Shown here one piece after another: positions 26,130 to 39,189 of a stretch of 64,000 nucleotides of DNA (positions within the stretch are counted from its first letter, which is position 1; each line of letters begins with the position of its first letter). Position numbers and translations under genes: made by a program. The notes below the pieces were generated by a model. It had not been told where the DNA came from, searched no databases, and saw only the letters and a program-made list of their open reading frames with translations. This stretch comes from Campylorhamphus procurvoides (lineage: Eukaryota; Chordata; Aves; Passeriformes; Dendrocolaptidae). The DNA is taken from positions 397,461 to 461,460 of the forward strand of contig WBMV01007704.1 in assembly GCA_013396655.1 (NCBI GenBank). The letters are read 5' to 3'.

Positions 26130-26330
26130 GTGAGGATGACAGAGCACTGGCACAGGATGCCCAGAGAGGTTGTGGAATCCCCAACCTTAGAGATACTCAC
26201 AAGGTGTCTGGACACGGCTGCTCTAGATGACCCTGCTTGAGCAGAGAGTTGGATAAAATCGCCTCCAGAAGTTGGATAAAATCGCCTCCAGAAGTCCCTT
26301 TCAGCCTCATCCTTTTTGTGAATCTGTGAG
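26130..26330 (+). mobile_element. CR1 LINE 3' fragment
   Basis: The text follows the CR1 3' region: GCACTGGCACAGGATGCCCAG, then AGAGGTTGTGGAATCCCCAACCTT, GGACACGGCTGCTCTAGATGACC and TCCCTTTCAGCCTCATCC, ending near AATCTGTGAG, which corresponds to the CR1 terminal ATTCTATGA-type repeat. It is 5'-truncated like most CR1 copies and diverged. It carries an internal 23-bp duplication at 26249-26294. Confidence 0.88.
26249..26294 (+). repeat. 23-bp tandem duplication inside the CR1 copy
   Basis: The two units TTGGATAAAATCGCCTCCAG+AAG at 26249-26271 and 26272-26294 are identical. The CR1 family has one copy of this segment, so the duplication arose after insertion or in the assembly. Confidence 0.85.
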
Positions 26331-28576
26331 AAAACCCAAGCTGGACTATTTATTTTAGAAGTTCAAAGAGATTCACAGAGTGGGGTAAGACACCTCAGCT
26401 GCGTTCTCCAAAATGAGAGGACTTGCCAAAGTGATGTGAAAATCAAGTCCCTCTGTGCTCAGGTACCATGCTTTAAGTAGCAGGGCAATGAGCACAACAG
26501 GACAGTTAAAATGAAGAAAATGGAGAGGTTCCAACAGCTCTGTCACCACTTGTTCAAAACAGGCTTGTACCTTCAGGTTCCCATGCTAATTCTTCTTTCC
26601 CCTAATACAATCTACCTGGTAGATTCACTGTTACACTGCACAAACATCTGGGAGAACTGCTGGAACACACTCTTTCTCTTTCCCCTCTGTAAAATAAATT
26701 CTCTTGTCCTTAGTTAATAAGTGTGTTTCCCTGTTTTCTCATTGCAACCAGCCTACATGTTTATGTTTGAACAATAAAGTAGCTTGTAGAGAAAACTATC
26801 TTGAAATAATTGTTCTGCAATGGATATTGTTCTTTAATAAGAACACAGCGATGAACAGTGAGTTCATGAACTCACTCTTACCCATACAAATAATTACAGA
26901 GCCATAAAGGAAAACAAATACACACAATAACCAAAAGCCTAAACACACCACTACTAAATAGCACTCCATAACTGTGGCTCTGAATTATTACTGCCTCACC
27001 AACACAGCCACAATATCTGACTTCACAAAATCCTCCTGTCTACAAATTAAATGGATTGGATAATTAGAAAAGCCTACATTTAGTCTACAAAGTGAAACTA
27101 CCATCATTATAGCATGAGGATGAACCCACATTTTAAGAGATGGAACATTCCTGTTCCCTGGAGTGGAAATGCAGGATCCATACCTCCTTGCTCTCCATCC
27201 ACTTGAAGCTGTGTGCTTTGGGAAGGTAGGAGTTGCTTGGATTTTTGGAACAGCCTCAGAGGATCTGCCAGCATCAGGTCTCAATTAGAAAATCCTCAGG
27301 GCTGGGACTCGGTCTTCTTACCTATCAGCAAGATACTTCACTGCTAACAATAAATAGGAAATTACAAATGAACAGTAGGAGCCTTGGCTGGAAAACAAAT
27401 CCATGGCACATAGGCATGCAGGTCTTGCAACAGGATAGGACAGAGCTTGTTACATTGCAGGGCTACAAAGGCAATTACTGCCCCCAAAAGTTCCAGCTAC
27501 AGCACCTCATGGCACCTTGGGAAAGAAGGCAAAGAGCAGAAATACAACTGTAATACAGGAGAGGTGATAAAGTTTATGGTACTTGCTGCTCCCACTCCCC
27601 GTTTTTGCAGGAGGCTGTGTGTGTGTGTTCACACCCCTGTGGGGTTTGGGCAGTGCTCACACACTTCTGAGGCTGGGCAGGCTGGACATAAAACACTCCC
27701 CTAGTAGAAAAGAGGGGAAAGGGAGCAGGAGAGAGGACATTACTTTCCCCCTCTACTCTTCCAAGCCTTCCACCATCATTCTGTTGTCAGCCTCCCTTCT
27801 TTTCTGCCCAGGCTGTCCCAGATTTTCATGAACATGCCCTGCCAGTCAGCAGTGGTCTGGGTGCCCAAGGGCTGCCATCAGCTGCCCTTTCCTTGTCACT
27901 CCCATCATTGCAGCTGAAGACAGATCCCTGCCTCTGTGTTTTATTACCACGTGCCAGGAGAAATCTCTGATAACTCCTAAAAGATGTTGGCTGCACGGCA
28001 TTGCCTGATTACCTTAGTTCTATAAATAGGATGCAAATACACCTATAGAGATGATGTAAGAGAATGAGTCGTCTCTGTTTAGTTCTGAACAGCATCTCCA
28101 GAACAGCTGCTGACACCTTGCTAGTTGCATTTTACTTGTAACATTTCAGCATTTGCCAACAAGGCTTTCTGCCCTGTATGCAGATGGCCAGGTGTTATTA
28201 TCACTCCACCCCTGTGCCTGAGCTGAGCCACAGTCCTGCTCCTGGCAAAATTCAATCATCTTTGCTCATTTCTCAAGCCATGCTCATCTTTGTATTGCTT
28301 TTTAATTATTCCATGGTTAGCTGAAGCTCCTGCCAGAAATCAATGATTTCCTTTCAATTCTTGTTAAAGATTTTTCATGCTCCTCAATTTGCAGCACATT
28401 GCTCCAAAGCCACTAACAGCACACTTTTCTCTCATTATCAAATCAGGGAGGAATGGTCTCGATTAAGCAGAAGACATAAACCCAGCACTGAGGACCTTCA
28501 GGCTTAAAGACCTTTCTATCTGTTCCAGACATGCTGCAAATGAGAGCGCGGTCTTTTGCCACCTTGAAAGCTACAG
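26331..28576. other. Gene-free stretch
   Basis: No supported gene. It contains a short TG run (27616-27628) and generic open frames of 106 codons or fewer. The segment 28020-28450 is moderately AT-rich and has an ATGCAAAT octamer near 28031. It could be conserved, but sequence alone gives no proof. Confidence 0.5.
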
Positions 28577-28663
28577 ACCAGATCCTCTCTGGGTGTAAAG
28601 TGCCATAGCTCTGTTTTGGGACACAAATGTGATGTCCTGATTTACACCAGCCTAGTATTTGGC
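28577..28663. repeat. Ancient palindromic interspersed repeat, family uncertain
   Basis: The copy starts CCAGATCCTCTCTGGGTGTAA, has AGTGCCATAGCTCTG in the middle, and closes with CTGATTTACACCAGCCTAG. The two halves are imperfect reverse complements (GTGTAAA against TTTACAC; CCATAGCTC against its decayed partner). I know this palindromic pattern as a widespread, very old repeat in reptile and bird genomes. I cannot name the family with certainty. A related half-copy lies at 37714-37745. Confidence 0.5.
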
Positions 28664-29531
28664 ACTAACTCTGCCTACTCTATAGGTGAGGGAACAGCTA
28701 TCTGTGAAACTGCCCCTCAAAGAGGAATCACTGGCATTTTCTGTTACTAAATGCAAGTTCTCCACACCCTTTTATTTTGGCAAGCAGCATACTGAGATCG
28801 GTACATAGTTCTCCACAGGAAAGGATGTCTCTTTGTGCCTCCTTGTGCCACTGTGCTCAGCATCTCATCTCTTAGCACCGTTATTTAATTAAGTCCTAAT
28901 CATCACAGGGTTCACTTTACAAGCCATTGGAAAATGGAAGAGTCTTAAAGTCCCAGGATTTCCTCACAGGGCTTGTTTTAAAAAGACAAGATGAACAAAT
29001 TACACAAAAGAGAGTGACAAACGTACCTGCCTGTTTTCCTACGTAGTGTGAGAGGCAAATCACTCTTTAGTCAATGAAGACAAATGCAAGCTGGAAGACC
29101 TTTTTTTTAGGCAGTTTATCAAGGTGAGAGTGTGTTCAGCAAGATCTCGGACCTGCACACACCAAACCTCAGCCCTCTTACAGCATCCTTTATGGCTTAA
29201 GCCCACGCTCACTATACATGTGTATTACATTAAACTTTTAATTTCTTTTTTCCAATTGCCCTTCTGCGAATTTTGGTCTAAATTTTCAGAAAATTGCATG
29301 CACGGTTCCTATGATTATGCATGTAATCAATTAGTTATTTGTGTATACAACTACTGTGACCAGGTATGCAAATCTCTAAGCAACCTTTGCCATTTCTCAA
29401 TAATTTAGCCCTTTGTCATTTATACATCCACTTCTGTTCAAAACACCAAGTTCATGGAAATTTAACTCATTTGAAACATATGTGTAGGTCCATATGAACT
29501 GCCCAAAAGCGTCACAAAGAGAAAGGATAAC
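28664..29531. other. Gene-free stretch
   Basis: I see nothing that supports a gene. Open frames are below 100 codons and AT-rich. Confidence 0.5.
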
Positions 29532-29744
29532 CTTGTTGTTAAGGCAGGAGAGCGTGAAATCTGGTTTCCATTCTGAGTTCTGCCACACATTTCCTGTGTA
29601 ACCTTGGGCAAGTCATGAACTGTAACCCAGCTCAGTGTGGCTGACCTACATGTGAAGCAGATAGAGCCATCCTTACTGGGCAGGGTTATTGAGACATTTC
29701 ATTTGTTAGTACACATGAAAAACATGGAAACAACTAAGTGGAGG
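29532..29744 (+). repeat. MIR SINE, near full core
   Basis: This is the best MIR copy in the window. It reads TTCTGAGTTCTGCCACA, then CCTGTGTAACCTTGGGCAAG+TCATGAAC, a region with GGGCAGGGTTATTGAGACA, and a tail with ATTTGTTAGTACACATGAAA. The order and spacing match the MIR box, core and 3' end ('tgagttaatacatgtaaagc' in the consensus). Confidence 0.8.
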
Positions 29745-32496
29745 GTGCTTCAGGAATATGAGTTAACAAACATGATAAAAGATCTGTACTCAATCAGAAA
29801 ACAGTAAGTAAAGGAGCAAATATGGCCACTGAAGACTCAACAAAGAAAACAACAAATTCAAGCAGGGATATGACAGACAACCAAATGGTAACAGTGAGAA
29901 TGAGCAGGCATGTGAGTAATTAACCTTTATACTGCAATTTTTACTGTCCTGCTTGGTCTTGTCCTTTTACAAAGGGCCACAGTGTCAAGAGGTATTTGAG
30001 AAGAACGGAGCTGGTTAATATGGCACTGACCACCTCACAGTCTGTCTGATCACCAAGAATTATTCTTCATTAATCAGCATAATCCTGACAGGGATATTAA
30101 GGCCAGGTATTGGCCAAAAGCTGCTGGAGAACACCATGTTATTGAAGGAATTAATACAGCTGTGTTCAGTTATAGGAAAACATGCCCTCTTTGTTTCCTT
30201 ATACACCAGAACAGGACTGCAAAGTCCGTTCTGTTGCTGCTGTTGCTTTCTCCTTTTTGGATAAAATGCAGTTAGACTTGCACATCACTTCACCAAATGT
30301 TTGAGGTACAGCCTACTGGGAGTCTTATAAATCATAACATATTCTGAAAGAATGCATCTCCTTTTAAAAATTACCTAATTTTGTAGCTGACTCAGATATG
30401 GCACTCACGCTGACATCATTTAGAAGTCTAGAGCAGACTGATTGCAATATCTGGCCCAAATTTATGACTTAATACAGCAAACTGTTCAGTATCCTCAGAT
30501 CCAACAGGATAAAATGTTACAGCTTGGGCTCCATGTAGCAACTTTCCATTTTGATTACCAAAAAATTTTCCCTCCTGAGACATGAAACCAAGTTTTTAAA
30601 AATTTATTAAAGACTGTGTGTCTCTACCTCTGCACAGCAATGTGATGAGTCTATGTTTTGCACATGACCTGCCACGGGAGGATTTGGAAATCAGGATTAG
30701 AAACTAACACAGAACGGACATAGAAAATTCTGGTACATTATGCTAAAGGTTTTCTGAGCTCCAGGCAAATGTTTGACAATATTTCTCAAAAAATGGCTCT
30801 GAAGGGGATTGTCATCCTGGGAGTCTGGGGGCAGTGGAACTTCACTGCACTCACCTTCAGTGCTGCCCTGTTCCTTCAAGCCATTATCCTGCATGGGAAA
30901 ACCACCATGATTCCTGTGACCTGCTCAGAATGAGGAGGGTGCAAGGGGAGGGTGTGCTGAGCCACCAGAGCTGCTGCAGCACATCAGCCTCCCGAGGGCC
31001 CTGGAATTAATCCCTGCTTGAACTGGAGCGTATTTTTGGGAAAAGGTATTGTCTTGATTTAAAATGTTCCAATGAGGGGAAACACACTATGAGCTTTTTC
31101 AGTGGCTAATTAAACTCAATCAAAAATCTATGGTGATCAGACAGGAGCTTCACAGGGGTCCTTATCAGCTACAGAGAAGGAGCCCAGATTTATTTACCTG
31201 TGTGACGTCACCTTTTTTTTAAATCCCTGACTGCAATACAAAAACATGCTGTGTGAAAACCTGGCCAGCAGAATGATTAGAAGAATTACTGGTCCCTTCC
31301 AGATCTTGTGAGGTGTTTAAATATAATTTGAAAAGATGAAAAGAATAGGCATGTGCTGTGGGATCATTCCACCACACTTTAGCTGTTCTCCATTCCTCCA
31401 TCTGAGCTAAAGTCAATGGAAAAAAACCGGGCCCTTCTACACCGTGATTCATTTGATCTTGGTTATACACCTCCCTTATGTTTAGAGGCATGAATCACAT
31501 CTCCAGTATGTGTGGCAGTTAAGAAAATTTGGGCCACAGCCCTCGCTCTGAGCAACAAGGAAAGGGCCAGATGGAACAGTTCTACCTAGTGGAAAATGAT
31601 CTGAAAGACACAGGGTGGAGCTCCTGGGGAGATAATCTAACACCCAATGCTTGCTGGTGAGGGATCTGCCCAGCTTCCAAACCGTGGTTTAGGAACTGCC
31701 CTCAGATCAAGCCTTCAGTCGATGTCTCTCTCTAACCCGAATCCCTGATGAACCTGCAGAGCAGACTGGCCCATTTGTTCAGCAAATTTAGGCACTGCAG
31801 TCATGTCTCTTTCTACTTCAGCACAGCTTAAAGTCCTATTTCCCTCTCTGCTCTGGTTTTTGTAGCTCCACAGGTTTTATAAGCAGCTCTCACTTTAGAA
31901 TTTGATCTTGAGGGGAATTTCTTCCAGCGCTAATGGAATTAACTCTGGGAATGACATTCCTTAAACTGCAAGTTCCTTAAAGGGGAGCTCCATCTTTCAT
32001 TTTCCCCATGTTGTGCTCACCTACAGGCTCTATAGAGTTAATAACAACAGTGCAGAGTTACACAGGTGGGAACTTAAAACAAGAGGTTGAATGAGAAACA
32101 CAACTTTCATCAGTGCCTGGGATCACCCCTGGAATGCAAAGAGATCATTTCATTTACAGAAAACTCAGTAATTGTAGGAAGAATATTGTCTATCCCCTTC
32201 TCCACTCTCCAAAGAAATTACCTAATAGTTTCCAATTGAGATGGCTTTTAAAAGAATTTGGTTTTGATTCAGCCATCATTTTTGAATAAGGAAAAGTATT
32301 TTACTCTTAAATTGCAATTTTTCATTAGTTGTCTAATGCCAATTGAAATTCACAGAATTCCTCAACTGACACATGCTTCTTAAATTTTCTCTTCCTTTGA
32401 TATACAACTAATAGAATACATAGATGAAAATAATAATCTGGTGTACCTCTAAGCCAAGATCCAAATCATTCATTAAAAAACTAGATTTAATTTCCA
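29745..32496. other. Gene-free stretch
   Basis: No supported gene. A perfect CRE palindrome sits at 31203-31210 (listed separately). Open frames are under 100 codons. Confidence 0.5.
31202..31211. promoter_or_regulatory. Perfect palindromic CRE (GTGACGTCAC)
   Basis: The core TGACGTCA (31203-31210) is the consensus full-length cAMP response element bound by CREB/ATF factors, extended to a 10-bp palindrome. Only the motif is seen. There is no TATA box or CpG island around it, so any function would be at a distal element or a CpG-poor promoter. Confidence 0.35.
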
Positions 32497-32625
32497 GAGA
32501 GGTAAGATGAGGCAGAACGGTCTTTAGGGCTTTGCCTGGAATCACACAACAAGCCAGCAATTGACCTGAGAATAAAATCTAGGTGTACTGTTTAATTTCC
32601 ATATGCCATCCTCTAACCAATACCT
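32497..32625 (-). repeat. MIR SINE, reversed
   Basis: On the + strand it reads AGAGGTAAGATGAGGCAGAA, then TGCCTGGAATCACACAACAA+GCCAGCAATTGA, then TAATTTCCATATGCCATCC+TCTAACCAATAC. These match the reverse of the MIR core ('ggtcacacagctagtaagtggcagag') and the 5' box ('ctctaaccactata'). Moderately diverged. Confidence 0.72.
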
Positions 32626-35600
32626 AACAATCCCAATTTCATCTCTCTACAGCTATATCTGATTTCTAGCAGTGTTGGGAAAGTGATATTTTTGTGCAAG
32701 GTTCCAAGGAAGAGCAAGTTTGTCTTACCTGAACCTGTCAAATTTTAAAATGCTGCATTATTTTGCTTTTATGGATAGGAAAACATCCATTCCACCTGCC
32801 AGTTCCTATTACAGAAATGATACTCTGATAAATCTCAGTGCTCATATCTGCTGTCAAAAAATAAGGTCACTTTAAAAATGAAAAATGTCTTTTAGAATGG
32901 AGAAAATATTCAGCTATTTAATGACACACAACCAAGGGAGATTCTCTTCCTGAGTCCTTGATTAGGCTTTTTAAATCCTATTTGTTAACTAGAGAGTGGC
33001 CTGTTGTTGCACATCTGCAGAAGTCTGACCCAGCCAGGAAGGGGCTATTGGAGGAGGGCAAGGCCCAGCTACAAGGAAGTGACAAAGGGGATGACGCTGA
33101 GGACAGGGGTGCCTGCAGAATCCCAGAGATCCCTCCTTTTGTCTCCAGGCAGGTCACAAGGACCAGGATTCTTTCACACACAGGAGTAAACAATTGCCAG
33201 GGGCATGAAGGAAATTCAGCCGAGTCCCAGAAAATATAAACTATGAATCTTTTGTTCATACAGAAGAAAAATATGATGGTTGCAAGTACATCAGTATCAA
33301 ATTGTTGGGATTTTTTTTTAAACAATTAGGCAAAAGCTTTCTCTGGTTTGTCCCACCAAATGCCTTGTGAACTTGCTGCAGATCTCAACTGTCAAGCAGT
33401 TGCCTTTTTTTGTTCAGACTAAAATACATCTATATTTTTCTCCTCTCCAATTAGATAATCTTTATTTTTCATTCACCTCAGGTTTAGCTGCATCACTTTG
33501 ACCTCTCTGTGAGGCCTGGGTAAATCCTGAAGATCCTGGGCCACAATTCTTAAGAAGGAAACTTCAAGTTCTTTCCGCTTCACTTGCCCTTCACATGTCT
33601 GAGGCAGTTAACGCTGTTGCCCCATAGTCTGCATGGCAGGAGCTGTGTGCTGGCTGTGGCACCCATTGTCTGCATTTTTCCTCTCGTTAGTCTCCTTGAC
33701 CTTTTATTGTCTTACTCCTGCAGTGTCAGGTCAGACTTAGTGTAGGTCTCCCTTCACTAAGGACCCCTTTGCTTTCGTGGATCACTAAGCAGGACAATTG
33801 CTCTATCCATCTTTTCAGGGTCTATTGTCAAGCCCCCCCTGAGCTGAGAAAGGTTTGATTCACTGGGAAACCATTTTGGTCAAAGGGAAACCTGACTATG
33901 TGTCCTTTTAGGAACTCTGTCTTAATCACTGACTTTTTTATCTGGGATATGAAGAGGATTCAGGAGATCAAAAGGTTTGGGAGTACATGGGTTTGACCAC
34001 ATTTTTCCTGGAAATAATGGGAAACCTCCACTGAAAAATGAGCTCCGTTACAATGGGCAAACAAGAAGGAAAGCCACATAGTGTTCCCAGAGCATTCTGA
34101 ATCATCAGACCTTCAATAGCTTCCATAGAGAAAGGAAAAAGTAAACAGAAAATGTAAATGGAATGTAATAATTAATGGACCTAAAAAAACAGACTCATTT
34201 GATTTGCACATAATCGCTGCCTTTAAGAAAAGATAAGTCAAAAGAAATTGACAGAGCAGATGGAGAAGGCTGAAGACTGGAAGTTCAGTTTGGCTGAGTA
34301 TGCAATGGACCTGTGTGTGGTTAGTCAGAATTAGCAGCCTGTCTCACCTTTACAAAGAGAGTCAAGAGCCTGGTGTATTTCCCAGGGCCGTGAAATGTTC
34401 CCGAGATCTTGCTGGAACAGCCCGGTGGAACCGTGTTGGGGTTGGAGGCCCTGAACTTTGTCACCAGGGGTTCATCCACAGTCCCTGAAGATTTCCTGTG
34501 TGAAAACCCTGCCCATTATGAGCCATTAGAAAGCCTTACATAAGATGATAATGAAACTTCAGCTGACTATGATTCCAAAGTTCACCAGCAGCAACCATTC
34601 CCGTTCAGGCAGTTTCTTGGGACAGAGATGCAGGTGCCTCTTTAGATGCATGAATTTCAAAGCATTTAGTTTAAGGGCTTACTGAAAAACAGAAAGAATG
34701 AAAATGCCTGGTTTCCTGCAATCTTGCTGGAACCCTTTTACCTACTGGTATGCCAAAACGCTTTTTTAAATGAGGATTTCACTCTTCCTTCAACCAGCCC
34801 TTACCTCTGCACAGAGTCAGCTCAAGCCTTTTCAAAATGCCAAGCTGAAAATTGCAGTGTAAGATAAAAGAGAGGAAAGGGACTGGGCTTGGCAAGGCAG
34901 GCAAGCAAAGGGAGGAACCTGGACAGAAAGGCTTGGAGAGCTGGACTCAAATTCCTGCTATCAATAAGATGAAAGAAAATATGTAAGCAGAAGCCCGTGA
35001 CTCAACTTTTCCCTTTGACCTAGGCAAAGTCAACAGGGAGCCAGGTTGTTTGTCTTTCTCCAGCAATCTACTTTTCTTAGGGATTATCTGAGCCTTTTCT
35101 TACATATTTTTTAAATATTTAACAGGAATAATTTAGGGGTTTGCTTTGGAAAGCACCCCAATTTAGGCTAAAGTTTGTATTTAAACTTCAGTATATGTTG
35201 AGATCCTTGCCTGAGTCAAGGAAAATGAGTCAATTGGATATAGTGAGCACCTACCTATACACTGGTTTTTGGATGAGGAGCTACTGCTGACTTCAAGAAA
35301 GGTCAAACTTTCAGACTAAACTTTTCTTCTCCAATAAGAAAATGAAGGGGGAAAAGGTTTTTAAAAAAGCCTAGAGAACTCAGAATAAAAGAAAAATCTT
35401 TTCTGGTGCGACAAGTAAAAAGTGACAACGACTACATCTCTGGTATTTCAGGTAAAGACAAGTGTGGAATTGAATGAGATGTGAAGTGTTCCTGATTTCT
35501 ACAGTGAAATTACTGAATCTGGCATTTCTTGTGATATTTACATTATGTATGATGAGGAGAATTATTTTTTTTCTTTACTGGCATATATGGCCATTGAAGG

Positions 35601-37713
35601 AACAAAAACATTTACAGTAACTCTTGTGCCACCTTAATATTCTCCTGCCGTTTGATTTCCCAGTGTCAAATGATCACTTATGGTCAGCAGTGTCACTTTC
35701 TGCCAACATTACCAAATAGGAATGTCCAGCATATTAAATATACTTGCATTTACATATAAGAGGAAGAGAAAAAGTGATACAAGCACTTCCTGTACTGCAG
35801 AAGCACTTGAATATTTTTTTCAGCTGAATTGTGACTGACTCCACAAAAAGTTCTGCTCCACAAACGTCTTTAGTTCTGATCCTAATGACAGTAAGTATCA
35901 ATTTTCTATTAATGAAGTCCCAAACCTAAGAAAGAAAGGAAGTGATCAGCGAATGAGAACACAAGTGTATCTGCTGATCTGGTGGAGTCAGTATAGCTGC
36001 AGCTGCCAATTCCCAAAGCCAGAGAGTAAGTAATGTAGGATATATTTCCCATGCCAGGGAAGCCCTTTGTACAATGGAAGTACAGCCTAAATGGTTAAGA
36101 TTATTTGGAAAACTGTGAAATTTTATGTACACTTAAACTTGATAAAGAGAGCTTTGCTGAATAGTCTAAGGATCCTACCACCCATCTCTAACGCTACTCC
36201 TTCAGCTGACCTGTTCACAGAGCACTGGATGTGGAGACTTCCTATATGCTTTGGGCAAAATTAGATCATTTCAATCCAGGCCTGCAATGAATGGCCGCCC
36301 CCAGGTGAATTATAACCTCATATTCTATGGTTCCCAGGTGTGTCACATTTTCTGCATTTTTTGAGAGTTCTCATATTCCCGACTAAGAGTTTCAGACTGA
36401 GCTGCCACCCTTCTTTATCTGTAAAAGCAGCAAGTTGTCACAGGCATCCCCACAACTCAGTCTTTCCTGATGAGTTAACCTTGGTAAAACTTATTATGGG
36501 TCTCAGGAGAAATTAATTCTCCTAATTAGATTGAGAATTTAACTTAGCATAGCTAATTTGTCCCACGTAATTTGGCAAGTCTCATACTTCCTTCTCTGTC
36601 AGCAGACTGGTGGAGGCAGGACCTCCAACAAAGCCCTGGTAAAAGGAGGAGGGTCACCTCTTCAATTTGCACATCTGGATCAGGAAGGGATGATTTACTA
36701 TCCCCACCCCAAACTCCTATTGAAATGAACAATCCCTTTCCTCACAAAAGCCCAGTGATTCTGCTGCATAGTTAACTGGAATGGCAATATGGACAGTTTC
36801 ATAGCTGAAGATGGAAGACTTAAAATATGATTGGGCTAATTGCTTCCAGAGGGAAAGAAACAGAAAAGAGCTATAAAAAGGTATCCAATATTTGAAAATC
36901 AGATTCNAAGTGTCAGGTGGAACATAAATTAACTATTCCTTCTTGCAAGCATGTGTATTTTCTGTCTTTTATTAAATCTTTTCTCTACTAGTGGCTCATG
37001 CTGATGAACAGTAAAATGCAGCACATACAGGTGGGCAAAATGAATGTGTATTCTGACTAATTAGCTGGAGATAGTAATTAACTGCTGATGTTGCATTCAA
37101 CCTTGCAAATTTCTAATCCTGAGGCACTGAGTAAGAGCAAAGTTGTGTTAATTCCTCTTTTGTTACAGCAGGGCCAGTAGCTAGTTAAAGCCAAAGGAAA
37201 GATTCCTATTAACTTTAGTGGTCTGTGAATCAAGCTCTTGATATATATAGAAGGCCCCCGAAACAAAGTTTTATTTTTTAATGTATTGTGTCATTTGTTG
37301 AATAGCATGGCTTGCTGCCCAGTGTTATGGCAGTTCACAATGACTATTCTTCCCACCCATTCTCCTTCTCCTCCTTCCATTAATCAGTGATGGGTCAAAT
37401 TCAAATGTTTTGGAAATTCTGTCTGGTTTTGATGTGATGGTACATAAAAATATCTACAAAGTAGTTATTAGGGTGATTGGTGTGGCTTCATTTGTCCTGG
37501 GGAAACCACCCCCTCCTCTCTGAAAGCAGCAGCACATTTTGTGGGAAGGTTGGAAGCTCTACAAGGTCTTCTTTGAGGCGGGCTCCACTCCCTCTGCCTC
37601 AGTGGTACATCCATCATTTTTGGTTTTCCTTTCCAAAATGCTTTTCACAAAAGTCACTTCCTTGTTTCACATTACTCCATGCTTTGTGAATTCAGACTGA
37701 AGAATGCTGTGAA
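32626..37713. other. Gene-free stretch
   Basis: No supported gene. Open frames are short. A strong donor-like CAG|GTAAGA occurs on the minus strand at about 32720-32730, but I see no convincing exon upstream of it. There is one unresolved base (N) at 36907. Confidence 0.5.
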
Positions 37714-37745
37714 CCAGATCCATATCTGGTGTAAATCAGCATCCT
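37714..37745. repeat. Half copy of ancient palindromic repeat
   Basis: CCAGATCCATATCTGGTGTA followed by AATCAGCAT matches the left half of the palindromic element at 28577-28663 and keeps the GGTGTAAAT core better than that copy does. Confidence 0.45.
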
Positions 37746-38027
37746 CCTGCTTCTCTCACTCAAGCTACGACATTTTGTATCCATGGAGGGTCTTGCCCAT
37801 GAACTTTCTGCACAAAGAAGCCACTTTGGTGGAGTGAAAAAGGATTCAAATGTTTTGGGAAGAGATGTATGCAGGAACAGCAAATGGAAAATCTCACCCA
37901 AACAATAAGATGTTTAACTTCACAGATTTAATATCTCTGTTCTGCCTAATGAGATAATTCTGAATTATTTTTTTTTTCTCTGACAACCCTCGTATTGTCC
38001 ATTCTGGTACTAGAAATTGCTGCAGAG

Positions 38028-38066
38028 AAAAAAAAAAAGGAAAANNNNNAAAAAAAAAAAAAAAAA
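38028..38066. repeat. Poly-A tract with a 5-base assembly gap
   Basis: A11, GG, A4, five Ns (38045-38049), then A17. The Ns mark bases unresolved by the assembler within a homopolymer, so the true length is unknown. Confidence 0.95.
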
Positions 38067-39189
38067 GGATGAGGCCGATGAGAGCTCAATTAGTATCATA
38101 AAATAACCCTATATAAACATATCCTTTGCAGTCCCATTTCCTTCTATAACTCACCACCCCAAGCACCTTTTCAAAATGTTACTCAAAGGTTATTCAAGGA
38201 TGCATTTGGTTAGGTTTACAGTATCTGCCACTTGCTGGCGAAAAATGACTTGGGGGATTTCAGTGTGCTGCTTTTAACATGGTGACATTGCCTTTAATTT
38301 TGCCTAAGTGATTATACATGTTCAGCTGTCAAATCACTGTATGTAGCTTTTGTGGTTGGGGGCTTGTTTTATCAAAGAATTCTGCTGAACTTCTTCCAAA
38401 CCAGAACTCCCATGCGTATAGTTATACTATATTTTCATTATATAAACTTTATTTTTAAGACTGAAAACATATGAAATGATTATGGGAATGTGTGTTCTAC
38501 ACAACACCACCACGTACTTGTGGGAAGAGAAGTTTATAACACAAACCAAATGTCGTCACTAATGTACAGGTACAAGACGCATCCATGTGGCTCAAGAAAC
38601 TAATGATTGGATAGAGGGATCTGAAAATACAGGCAATTGAACTTGAAACTGAAAGAAAACCCTTATTTTGCATTAAATAGCACCCACCTGATACTCCGTG
38701 GAAGTAGATCGCAAAGGTTCACAGCATGCAGTTGAACAGTACTTGTACAGCCAATTTAGCTGCTTCCAAAATATCCTTAAAATTGACACTTCAAAACATA
38801 GGATTACCTCAGTAATATGTTTGATTGGTGCAAATACACGTCTGTTAGAGACATATTTTGTCCTGGGACAACTTCTTGATGTGTAGCCCCAAAATTGTAT
38901 ATTTGGGATTACGTCCTTAGTTTGATTTCATTGTCTTCTGTCACAACCCAGTAAGGACCTAATTTCAGTTTGAACAAGTGCCACAGACACCAACATTTTA
39001 AAGAGATCTGCAACAGAATATTGTTTAAGGCAGGGTCCAAAATTATACCCAACAGCAAGGTCTGGCTAGGAGGGATCAACTGTGTGAGTTCTGAGTAAGT
39101 TGTCATCACCATCTTGTCCACAGTCCATATTCATTCATGTGGATTCATAGAGGGCTTTTTTACTAACGAGGCTGTTAAGCATTGCCCTC
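38067..39189. other. Gene-free stretch
   Basis: AT-rich; I see nothing that supports a gene. Confidence 0.5.

Noticed and set aside
28029..28038. ATGCAAAT octamer motifs
   Set aside because: The octamer or its complement occurs many times in the window (for example near 2344, 11883 and 16074), so no single copy stands out.
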